Shown here: one piece after another, positions 53,736 to 61,130 of the stretch
Numbering within the stretch: position 1 is the stretch's first letter
Layout: each line of letters begins with the position of its first letter
NCBI RefSeq assembly: GCF_042649685.1
Contig: NZ_JBHRZT010000073.1
Location: 186,001 to 250,000 of the forward strand
DNA from: Bacillus_BA songklensis
GTDB lineage: Bacteria; Bacillota; Bacilli; Bacillales; Bacillaceae_H
DNA length: 64,000 bases
Direction of reading: 5' to 3'
The notes under the pieces: model-generated
Databases searched by the model: none
Seen by the model: the letters and a program-made list of their open reading frames with translations, nothing else
What the model was told of the DNA's origin: nothing
Position numbers and translations under genes: made by a program

Positions 53736-53767
53736 AAAAGGCCGGATTGAAATGAGTCCGGCCTTTT
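53736..53767. terminator. Terminator after the S-layer remnant
   Basis: AAAAGGCCGGA pairs with TCCGGCCTTTT with a short loop. Confidence 0.7.
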
Positions 53768-53899
53768 CGTTTCTCATAAGAATCGTTGTGTTAACTAAGT
53801 CTGTAGAGGATATACATAAAGCTATTTTGCCTTTTAGCCATCATGTCATGTTAAAAGCGAGGCGTTATACGAATGAGTATCTATCAAACACTAGCTTAT

Positions 53900-54667
53900 T
53901 TAATAAATAAGCTTTAATCCACTAATTAAAATGATCGCAGCCATTACAGTTTGGAGAGGCTTAGCGGAAACTTTCGTAGATAGCTTGCTGCCTACCAGCA
54001 CTCCAGGGATGGATCCTATTAGCAAATTAGCTGTCAGCATATAGTCCACACTTCCAAAGCTGGCATTTAATATACCTGCAACCGTTACTAACAAAAAGGC
54101 ATGTGCAATATCTGTTCCTACTAATTCAGAAGTGTTCATTCTGTATAAATATAACATGGCAATGGCAAATAAAGATCCAGAGCCAATGGAAGTGAGTCCG
54201 ACTATAAAACCAAAGATAATGCCGATGGCAATGGTTAGTGCCCGTTTTTCTTCAAGAGGCTGCATCTGCCAACGATTAGGGCGTATCTTCTTATCGAAAA
54301 AGACTCGAATAATAATGGAAGCGGCTACTAAGGTCATGACATATCCAAGGGCATGTTTAATAATTTCCTCCTGATGCTGGTGGAATGTTGGAAAAAAATG
54401 AAGAGTTCCAATCGCGATCGCTGCACTAGGAGCACTGCCCAATGCTAAATATTTCACCATTTTAACATTAACGGTATTTTGCTTCCAGTGTTGAGCTGCT
54501 CCGAATAGCTTTGTAATGGAATTATAGGCAAGATCGGTTCCTACTGCGATAGAAGGATTGATACCTAGTGCTATTAAAAGGGGAGTTAAAAGGGCTGCTC
54601 CTCCTACCCCTGTTAATCCTACTAAAACCCCTACCACTAACCCCATAACCGTCATACTGATACTCAT
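53900..54667 (-). CDS. TauE/SafE (DUF81) family sulfite exporter-like permease
   Basis: A 255-residue protein of about eight membrane helices. The two family repeats are visible: VGVLVGLTGVGGAALLTPLLIALGI at the N-terminus and FIVGLTSIGSGSLFAIAMLYL in the second half, followed by VGTDIAHAFLLV. TauE/SafE proteins export sulfite, sulfoacetate or related organosulfur anions; the real substrate cannot be read from the sequence. It stands alone between an S-layer remnant and kimA. Confidence 0.85.
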   Translation of the reverse strand: MSISMTVMGLVVGVLVGLTGVGGAALLTPLLIALGINPSIAVGTDLAYNSITKLFGAAQHWKQNTVNVKMVKYLALGSAPSAAIAIGTLHFFPTFHQHQEEIIKHALGYVMTLVAASIIIRVFFDKKIRPNRWQMQPLEEKRALTIAIGIIFGFIVGLTSIGSGSLFAIAMLYLYRMNTSELVGTDIAHAFLLVTVAGILNASFGSVDYMLTANLLIGSIPGVLVGSKLSTKVSAKPLQTVMAAIILISGLKLIY

Positions 54668-54902
54668 CTTGTTGTCCCCCTAATTTAAATCCGAGTATTT
54701 TTATATGATTATAAAACAATACTATTTCATAGTAAACAAAATTCCGAATGTTTTTAATGAATTCTTAAGAAGTATTTTCTATTTTATGATGAAGTGCGTT
54801 TTTAGGTGAAAATCGTACAATCAAAATGTTAAGTTTAAGCGAATGACGGAGGCGTGAATGGAACAAAGGATGCGAGATAAAAGGGTAGACCATATTTAAG
54901 CA

Positions 54903-54936
54903 AGCAAAAAAGCCGTTTTAAAACGGCTTTTTTGCT
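54903..54936. terminator. Terminator downstream of kimA
   Basis: AGCAAAAAAGCCGTTTT and its exact complement form a 17-bp palindrome with A and T runs. Confidence 0.8.
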
Positions 54937-54951
54937 GCCCTTGGGCTAGTT

Positions 54952-56778
54952 TTATTTTTTAAATCGATAAGGTACTGTCGTGACAATTACATTTTTTTGA
55001 TAGAGGAGATAGACTCTTAACAGCAAGCTTGACTGATTATGCAATATATCCTGCCACCTCTTTTTCGTGATGAATTGAGGAATTAACACGGTCAGGGTAT
55101 GGTTGGTTTCAGCGGCCTTTTCCTCAGCTAAATCGATAAATCGGGAAAGAGGCCTCATTAAACTTCTATATTGGGAATGTAGTGTCACCAGACGAATGTC
55201 GGGCTTCCATTCCTTCCACTTTTCCTCCATCCGTTTCTCGCTTTCCCGGTCAAAAGCGACATAAACAGCAATGACTGTATCCCCGATTAACTGGGCATAG
55301 TTCAAGGAATTTTCGACCACTTTCGTAATCCCTGCAACAGGGACAATCACGACATTTCCTTCCATTTGTAAACGTTCTTCACCTGGTTTAATTCTGAGCT
55401 GCTCCCCCACGGCTTCATAATGGTTTTTAATACGATGGAACATATAAACAATCACCGGCAAGAAAATCAGGACAGACCAAACTTGAGAAAACTTTGTAGT
55501 GAAGAAAATAATCAGGACGGTTAAAGTAATCAACGCTCCAATCAAATTAATGGTCAACCTGTACATCCAACCGGCAGGCTTCTCTCTTAACCATTTGACA
55601 ATCATGCCTGTTTGCGAAAGGGTGAAAGGAATAAATACGCCGACTGCGTACAAGGGAATTAATTGCTCTGTTTCTCCTTTAAAGGCAACAATAAGTAAAA
55701 TCGACGCGATTCCAAGTGTGACGATCCCGTTTGAATAGCCGAGTCTGTCTCCGCGTATCAAAAACATTCGCGGGATATATTTGTCTGATGCCAAATTAAC
55801 GGCTAGTAACGGAAAAGCTGAAAAGCCCGTATTGGCGGCGAGGACTAAAATAAGAGCCGTCGTCCCTTGAATAAAATAATATAGGATGTTTCTTCCGAAT
55901 ACTTCGGCAGCGATTTGTGATACCACTGTTTCCTCGGCTTTAGGTGAGATTCCCAGCCAATAAGCTAAAAACGTAATGCCGGAAAAAAGAATCGCCAGGA
56001 TGATCCCCATCATGACTAACGTATTGGCGGCATTTTTGGCAGCCGGTTCTTTAAAGTTAGGGACTGCATTCGAAATGGCTTCTACTCCAGTAAGAGCCGA
56101 ACAACCAGATGAGAAAGCCTTGAGTAATAAAAATAAACTGATGCCGGGAACGACTGTTCCGATAGGTGTATGTAAATCAGCCGGTACTTGTCCGCTTAAA
56201 ATCTGCCATATTCCTGCGCCAATGAGAAGCACCAATGCCAGTACAAACAAATATACAGGATAGGCAAGGAAGGATGCGGATTCTGTTACACCCCTGAGAT
56301 TCAAAAGGGTAATAAAAACAACTAATAAAGAAGCAATCATCACGTTATGCTCATGTAATTGTGGAAAGGCGGATGTAATGGCATCCGTTCCGGCTGAAAC
56401 GCTCACGGCTACGGTTAAAATATAGTCAACTAATAGCGAGCCCCCTGCAATGAGTCCAGGATTTTCCCCCAGATTGCTCCTCGAAACGATGTAGGCGCCA
56501 CCGCCGTGGGGATAGGCATGGATGATTTGCCGGTATGAAAGAATCAAGGCGGTTAAAAGCACCAACACACCAATCGCGATTGGAATGGAATACCAAAATG
56601 CAACCAGACTAATCGTCGCTAACACAATTAAAATTTGTTCCGTTCCATAAGCTACAGAAGAAAGTGCATCTGACGACAAAATGGCAAGGGCTTTTAATTT
56701 ATTTAATTTTTGTTCTCCTAATTGACTGGTTTTGAGAGGTTTTCCAATTAATATTCTTTTTAAAATTGAATAACTCAC
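54952..56778 (-). CDS. kimA: KimA-type potassium importer (APC superfamily)
   Basis: The start is GTG 56778, because GGAGGT lies seven bases upstream; ATGs further up would place this site inside the coding region. The product is then 608 residues, the size of B. subtilis KimA (formerly YdaO). Landmarks: LSSDALSSVAYGTEQIL, AYPHGGGAYIVSR, VDYILTVAVSVSAGTDAI, FSSGCSALTGVEAISNAVP, a membrane domain of about twelve helices, and a cytosolic C-terminal domain ending TVPYRFKK. It imports K+ with high affinity using the proton gradient. A c-di-AMP riboswitch and terminator lie in its leader, so expression should fall when c-di-AMP (and K+) is high. Confidence 0.95.
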   Translation of the reverse strand: MSYSILKRILIGKPLKTSQLGEQKLNKLKALAILSSDALSSVAYGTEQILIVLATISLVAFWYSIPIAIGVLVLLTALILSYRQIIHAYPHGGGAYIVSRSNLGENPGLIAGGSLLVDYILTVAVSVSAGTDAITSAFPQLHEHNVMIASLLVVFITLLNLRGVTESASFLAYPVYLFVLALVLLIGAGIWQILSGQVPADLHTPIGTVVPGISLFLLLKAFSSGCSALTGVEAISNAVPNFKEPAAKNAANTLVMMGIILAILFSGITFLAYWLGISPKAEETVVSQIAAEVFGRNILYYFIQGTTALILVLAANTGFSAFPLLAVNLASDKYIPRMFLIRGDRLGYSNGIVTLGIASILLIVAFKGETEQLIPLYAVGVFIPFTLSQTGMIVKWLREKPAGWMYRLTINLIGALITLTVLIIFFTTKFSQVWSVLIFLPVIVYMFHRIKNHYEAVGEQLRIKPGEERLQMEGNVVIVPVAGITKVVENSLNYAQLIGDTVIAVYVAFDRESEKRMEEKWKEWKPDIRLVTLHSQYRSLMRPLSRFIDLAEEKAAETNHTLTVLIPQFITKKRWQDILHNQSSLLLRVYLLYQKNVIVTTVPYRFKK

Positions 56779-56983
56779 GCCGTTTACCTCCGTATACATA
56801 AATCCATTCATTTTAAGACCGAAAAAAGAAGATTAAATGAGACTCTTAATGGCCATAGTATGTCTATTAAGGACTTAATTAATGAATGCAGACAGTCACT
56901 ATTTTATTGATTTTACTAATTCCCTCTATTGGTATGTCTAACACTATAAATCCTCCTAAAAAGTGAAAACTGATCGTAAAGGA

Positions 56984-57024
56984 ACACAAAAAAGAACACT
57001 GAGATGCTACTCAGTGTTCTTTTT
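56984..57024 (-). terminator. Expression-platform terminator of the kimA riboswitch
   Basis: Minus-strand AAAAGAACACTGAG pairs with CTCAGTGTTCTTTT followed by further T, directly after the aptamer. Confidence 0.85.
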
Positions 57025-57039
57025 AAGAAAACACAAAGC

Positions 57040-57176
57040 AAACCTTCTCTCCAAACGCTTACGAGGTTAGCTGTCGGATTCGGGCCTTGAGAGTAGCCCT
57101 GCCTTCTTAAGAAGGATTCACCCCAAGTGACTATGCACAAGATTGGGTCCCCCACTCCTTATGGATTAAGCGATAC
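57040..57176 (-). ncRNA. ydaO/yuaA c-di-AMP riboswitch
   Basis: On the minus strand the conserved blocks appear in order: ATCGCTTAATC, GGAGTGGGGGACCC, CTTGGGGTGAATCC, CAGGGCTACTCTC, AAGGCCCGAATCCGACAGC, TAACCTCGTAAGCG and GGAGAGAAGGT. This is the ydaO-yuaA consensus, which binds c-di-AMP and switches off K+ transporter genes. It precedes kimA, its typical target. Confidence 0.93.
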
Positions 57177-57209
57177 AAGATATGATTGAGTTTAAAGTTT
57201 AAAGTTCCC

Positions 57210-57346
57210 TCAGCTAATATACTCTTGAAAAAGCTGTTTGTAAAGAGGGAATAAGATACCGATGGTGGCATTTCCAACAATAAAAAGAAGAATGGCCTGC
57301 GCAATCAGTATGGCGTACAACGGTGCGAACGAAGTGATTAAACATC
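57210..57346 (-). pseudogene. C-terminal fragment of an unidentified membrane protein
   Basis: A start-less minus-strand frame reads TSFAPLYAILIAQAILLFIV, then GNATIGILFPLYKQLFQEYI before TGA. It looks like the last helix of a permease. An in-frame stop closes it upstream, so only a remnant is left. Confidence 0.35.
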
Positions 57347-57364
57347 AGGCTATCGCTTACTCAT

Positions 57365-57410
57365 AAAAAAGCGCTAAGGGAGAACACAAAAGCTTCCTTA
57401 GCGCTTTCTT
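57365..57410. terminator. Terminator downstream of the HU gene
   Basis: AAAGCGCTAAGG pairs with CCTTAGCGCTTT; T-rich on both strands. Confidence 0.75.
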
Positions 57411-57420
57411 TATTAATTGC

Positions 57421-57693
57421 TTATTTTACAGCTTCTTTTAGTTCCTTACCTGGTTTAAAAGCAGGAACTTTGGAAGCGGGAATCTGCATTTCTTCACCTG
57501 TTTGCGGGTTACGCCCCGTTCGAGCTGCACGCTCACGCACTTCAAACGTTCCAAATCCGATTAATTGGATTTTTTCTTCGTTAGCAAGTGTAGTAGAGAT
57601 CGTTTCAAATAATGCATCCACAGCTTTTGCCGCATCTTTCTTTGTTAATTCTGTTTGTGTTGCCACAGCATTGATCAATTCCGTTTTATTCAT
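57421..57693 (-). CDS. hup: HU-family DNA-binding protein
   Basis: A 90-residue protein; ATG 57693 (GGGTGAGGTG upstream) gives the standard start MNKTELINAVA. HU signature: IQLIGFGTFEVRERAARTGR, NPQTGEEMQIPASKVPAFKP at the DNA-binding arm. It compacts the nucleoid as a dimer. It is a close relative of B. subtilis HBs, but since genomes often carry more than one HU, whether this is the essential copy is unknown. It stands alone with its own terminator. Confidence 0.93.
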   Translation of the reverse strand: MNKTELINAVATQTELTKKDAAKAVDALFETISTTLANEEKIQLIGFGTFEVRERAARTGRNPQTGEEMQIPASKVPAFKPGKELKEAVK

Positions 57694-57854
57694 ATTCAAA
57701 CACCTCACCCTTTTATTTTTAGATAGTATGTAGAGATGCTAGCATAACATATCTACTAGAAGGTTTTCCAGTTTGACAAATTTATATACCTGTATTTTCA
57801 AAGATTTATAACACTGAATTTTGCAACGAATAAACGATTTCTCCTGAGATTCAT

Positions 57855-57990
57855 TCATCCATTTACAATGGTTCCGCCATTTACGTGCAGAATTTGTCCT
57901 GATACATATGAGGAATCGTCTGAAGCCAAATATACATAAGCAGGTGCTAGTTCAAAAGGTTGTGCAGCCCGCTTCATTGAGGATATAAAG
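57855..57990 (-). pseudogene. C-terminal fragment of a short-chain dehydrogenase
   Basis: The frame reads MKRAAQPFELAPAYVYLASD, then SSYVSGQILHVNGGTIVNG and stop. This is the C-terminal 40 residues of a general-stress SDR oxidoreductase (YdaD/YhxC type). The Rossmann domain and the catalytic Tyr-x-x-x-Lys are absent; the upstream sequence is unrelated. Confidence 0.75.
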
Positions 57991-58073
57991 TTCCTAGTCT
58001 CATTGGTCTTTATTGGTCCGCCCCATATCTTCATGATGGAGGAGTCGCAGTTGGAGCAAATTCTAAAACCCAA

Positions 58074-58499
58074 TTAGGAATGGCGGAAACATTAAATAAA
58101 GGAATTTTACCTGATCCGTTTAACAGTTTGCGTGCATTATATATATTCCACTTAATAACTCGACACATCTTCATTCAATCAAGAGGCATCACAATCGGTG
58201 ATCCAGACAACTTGAATTCGCCCTCAAGGGTTCACCTATGCGGTTGGCGCCAACCCCGCAAGGGGGGTGCCAGCCGCTTAGGTCTAGAAAATTTGGCATG
58301 GCCGTTCTTTGGTCAGGTCGAATTTTCTAAATCGATCTATATAGTCGATAAAAACTTGAGGAATCAAGTAGTAAAAGCGAATCACTTTTCAGAAGACGTA
58401 AGGAAAGCAAATGTGACAGGCGAAGGGCATGATTATTGGGTAGATGCTTCAACAGGCTTTTCTGCACAAGAACAAGATGCTTTGATTAATATTTATTAA
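58074..58499 (+). other. Degraded segment carrying the 100-bp hairpin repeat
   Basis: The plus-strand frame spanning this segment is interrupted by the repeat and probably does not encode one protein. The last 50 codons (VDKNLRNQVVKANHFSEDVR..., HDYWVDASTGFSAQEQDALI) look protein-like but no family is recognised. Confidence 0.4.
58237..58343 (+). repeat. 100-bp two-hairpin repeat, copy 2 (complete)
   Basis: GC-rich hairpin GCGGTTGGCGCCAACCCC-GCAA-GGGGGGTGCCAGCCGC (shown in parts) followed by AGAAAATT...AATTTTCT. Identical in reverse complement to 18174-18272. Confidence 0.75.
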
Positions 58500-58518
58500 C
58501 ATTGGAATAAATATGTTT

Positions 58519-58552
58519 AAAGCCAGGCAGTCATGATGACCGCCTGGCTTTT
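58519..58552 (+). terminator. Terminator in the degraded segment
   Basis: AAAGCCAGGC-A-GTCA pairs with TGAC-C-GCCTGGCTTT, then T residues. Confidence 0.75.
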
Positions 58553-58626
58553 ATTTATAACGTATATATTGAAGATAATCGAAATAAATATAATTGTTTA
58601 ATTCAAATAAATTGGAGGAGAGGTCT

Positions 58627-59316
58627 TTGACTTTTTACTTGCCATGTTCCCAACCGTCATTCCAATATGCTGCATTGGGAGATTCGATAGCAGCAGGGTG
58701 GGGTGGAACACATAATTTTGGATATGTTCAGTATCTTTGTCATTTTCTTGAAGAATTATTTGGAAGGGTTTTTCTTAGTAATCGGGCAGTGCCTGGAATG
58801 ACGAGCAAAACATTACTATGGCAGCTTAGGTTTGATTCGGAAACGCGAGCAGCAGTTTTTTAGTCAAAGTTAGTGACAATAAGTATAGGCGGCGGTAATC
58901 TTATTTTTTGTGCTAGTAACAATTATATGGATATTAATGAGGGGTGTGCTGGAAAAGGGGCACAAGAGTTTAGAAAACAGTGGCCGCAAATTTTGTATGA
59001 GATTCGTTATCGAATTTGTTCAAATGCTGAAATTTACGTGATGACTGTTTATAACCCTTATAAGGGAAATGACCCTAACTATTCAAAAACAAACCATTTT
59101 ATTCAACAAATCAATGGGGCTATTCAAAACCCTTATTATAAGTCAATTTATAACTATAAAGTTGTCGATGTTTCTTCTTCTTTTAGAGGACAATGGTATG
59201 ATGGGACCTGGAAGGTATGTGCATGGACAAACTTCTGCTCGGATATCCGCGATCCTCATCCTAACGACTGTGGTCATCAAGAAATCTATCGGTTGCACCG
59301 ATTCATTACTGATTAG
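58627..59316 (+). pseudogene. SGNH/GDSL hydrolase interrupted by one in-frame TAG
   Basis: The frame starts at TTG 58627 (GGAGGAGAGG upstream) and is open to 59316 apart from TAG at 58861-58863. All catalytic blocks survive: GDSIAAGWG (nucleophile Ser), TISIGGGN (oxyanion Gly/Asn) and DPHPND (Asp-His pair). The full protein would have about 229 residues and no signal peptide. CAG to TAG is the simplest cause. The second half (from about 58873) would be the longer fragment if translated separately but lacks the nucleophile. Sequencing error cannot be excluded. Confidence 0.8.
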
Positions 59317-59391
59317 GGGCAATCAAAAAAGCATCTGCTTCCCGGCAAATGCTCCTTTTTTTGACGTGCTTCTTTTCTTTCCATACTCAGT

Positions 59392-59556
59392 GCGGTTGTA
59401 GCTTCCGATGGTTCCCGAATTGTGTTGACATTCAGTGAGGCTCTTAATGACACAACAATTGGTACGAATGAAGGGACACCGGCTTCAAACTTTCAGGTGC
59501 TGATAGATAACGTTGTTAAAGCATCAGAAAATGAAGTGGCAGCCGCTTATGCGTAA
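59392..59556 (+). pseudogene. C-terminal fragment of an S-layer Ig-like module
   Basis: A start-less frame reads AVVASDGSRIVLTFSEALND, then TTIGTNEGTPASNFQVLIDN and stop. It matches the Ig-like modules of the S-layer proteins (compare KIDGSHIVLTFSENV at about 52840). Nothing of the rest of the gene is left. Confidence 0.65.
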
Positions 59557-59597
59557 AATAGGGAACATGGGCGGTTTTTGCTCATGTTCCCTATTTT
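59556..59597. terminator. Terminator between S-layer relic and S41 peptidase (CATG-stem family)
   Basis: AAAATAGGGAACATG pairs perfectly with CATGTTCCCTATTTT. The loop on the minus strand reads AGCAAAAACCGCC. TATATAAATCCACATAAA follows the S41 stop just before it. Confidence 0.8.
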
Positions 59598-59612
59598 ATG
59601 TGGATTTATATA

Positions 59613-60986
59613 TTATTGAACGGCCACTTCCACCATATTCCCGCTCTTCATTTCTTTCCCTTTAAACGTCTTCCATCCAGGATGTACGACTACCATATAT
59701 TCTCCATGCGGTTTTAACGGTTCTGTCGGTTGAATGGTGACTTGGCGAAGATTTGTTTGCTTCAAGCTGATGGGAACGGCTTGTCCGCCCAATTCGATTA
59801 ATTCAATTTTATTGCCGATCAATGAGCGGCCGTTTACGGTTGTAGGGAACGTGACGGTGAAGCTTTTCGTCGGCTCTACATCTTGTAAATTTGGCCATTC
59901 TTTGTACGTTTTATATTTCGCTTCCAGCCATGCTTCATGGGCGTCCTCGAGTGGAGTGTCTGTTTTCACGTGAGGAGAAATCCCTGTTTGCTGGATCACT
60001 TCACCCTTTGGAGTATAGAAGCGATAAGTCGTAAGCTTTAAGACATCTCCATTTTGCAGTTCAAATAAGCTTTGCATTAAGCCTTTTCCAAATGTGGTTT
60101 GGCCGTATAATGTCGCATTGTTCGTTGCCTTTAAGGCTCCTGCCACAATTTCGGATGAGCTGGCACTGTTTTCATTCGTGAGAAGAGCGACAGGACCTGC
60201 AAATTTTCTTTGCTGCGGGATGGCCCGATAATATTCCCGCTTCCCTCTGTTTTCTACGATTAAAGCTGTTCGAATGGTCGGGAACATTCCAAGCATTTCA
60301 AGCGCTGAATCGACATAGCCGCCAGGATTATCACGTAAATCCACAATCCAATGTTCAACACCCGGCATCTCCGCTAACGCTTGCTGCAGCTCGGGTACCG
60401 TGTCTTCGTTAAAACTGGCGATATAAATATAGCCCGCATTTCCCGCCAGAGGCTCGGCAATGACGGTCGGGAAGATAATTTCCTCTCGTGTCACTTCAAA
60501 TGATTTCGTTTCTTCACCGCGTTGAATGGCAAGGGAAACCTTTGTGTTCGCTTCTCCTTGAAGGAGTTGGGCGATTTCTTCAATCGTCAATCCAAGGGTC
60601 GTTTTCCCGTCGATGAAAACGATGATGTCTCCTTCCTCCAGCCCCGCACGGTCTGCCGGAGAGTCAGGATAAACGGTCGGGATGACCGTTTGCTGTTCTT
60701 GTTGATCAAGTCCGATCCCGATTCCTACGTAACTTTGGTTGATGGCATTCATAAACTGTTGATACTCTTCTGCGGTGAAATGAGTGGAGTATGGATCTAA
60801 TTTCGATAACATTTCATCGATGGTTGGGAGATGGAGAACAGAGTCATCGACTTTATCGACATAAAAGTTTTCGACATAATCCCGCACTTCGTCAATCGGT
60901 TCAGCTCCATAAGCGCTGGAAGCAAAGCCGGAAAGAAGCATGATGGCGGCAGCTAAGTTGATTGTGAGCTTTTGAGTAAGCTTCAT
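59613..60986 (-). CDS. Secreted S41 (CtpA-like) protease with PDZ domain
   Basis: The start at 60986 follows GATAGGG and gives a signal peptide (MKLTQKLTINLAA..., cleavage near AYGAE, residue 28); the open frame upstream overlaps the divergent gene and is not used. The product is 457 residues: PDZ (about 75-155, GIGIGLDQQEQQ; SPADRAGLEEGDIIVFIDG), S41 core (about 165-330) with Ser in ENSASSSEIVAG and Lys in GQTTFGKGLMQS, then a C-terminal beta domain (385-457) like the end modules of S-layer proteins. CtpA proteases process C-termini of exported proteins. It is divergent from an SLH glycosidase. Confidence 0.88.
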   Translation of the reverse strand: MKLTQKLTINLAAAIMLLSGFASSAYGAEPIDEVRDYVENFYVDKVDDSVLHLPTIDEMLSKLDPYSTHFTAEEYQQFMNAINQSYVGIGIGLDQQEQQTVIPTVYPDSPADRAGLEEGDIIVFIDGKTTLGLTIEEIAQLLQGEANTKVSLAIQRGEETKSFEVTREEIIFPTVIAEPLAGNAGYIYIASFNEDTVPELQQALAEMPGVEHWIVDLRDNPGGYVDSALEMLGMFPTIRTALIVENRGKREYYRAIPQQRKFAGPVALLTNENSASSSEIVAGALKATNNATLYGQTTFGKGLMQSLFELQNGDVLKLTTYRFYTPKGEVIQQTGISPHVKTDTPLEDAHEAWLEAKYKTYKEWPNLQDVEPTKSFTVTFPTTVNGRSLIGNKIELIELGGQAVPISLKQTNLRQVTIQPTEPLKPHGEYMVVVHPGWKTFKGKEMKSGNMVEVAVQ

Positions 60987-61130
60987 CCTTTTTTCCCTAT
61001 CCTTTCCTATGAATCTTATTGTATTATACAATAGTACGAGAAAAATAGTCATCAATTTCCAAAATATGATAGGTATTGACAAAAGCCATTCATATTTTCG
61101 TAGAAAAATAGTAAGGAGTGTTGGGGGAAA
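60987..61130. promoter_or_regulatory. Divergent promoter region of S41 peptidase and NAGPA-SLH genes
   Basis: 144 bases. A minus-strand TATAAT (61023-61028) and a plus-strand TTGACA (61076-61081) are visible; partner hexamers are weak, so exact promoters are uncertain. Confidence 0.4.

Noticed and set aside
56916..57155. 79-codon minus frame (MGDPILCIVTWGESFLRRQG...)
   Set aside because: It is the c-di-AMP riboswitch plus terminator read as protein.
58080..58499. 139-codon plus frame as a real gene
   Set aside because: Its middle is the two-hairpin repeat also present at 18.2 kb, so the continuous frame is accidental.
59597..59640. CRISPR array from repeated terminator-like blocks
   Set aside because: No regularly spaced repeats with unique spacers exist anywhere in the window, and no cas gene.
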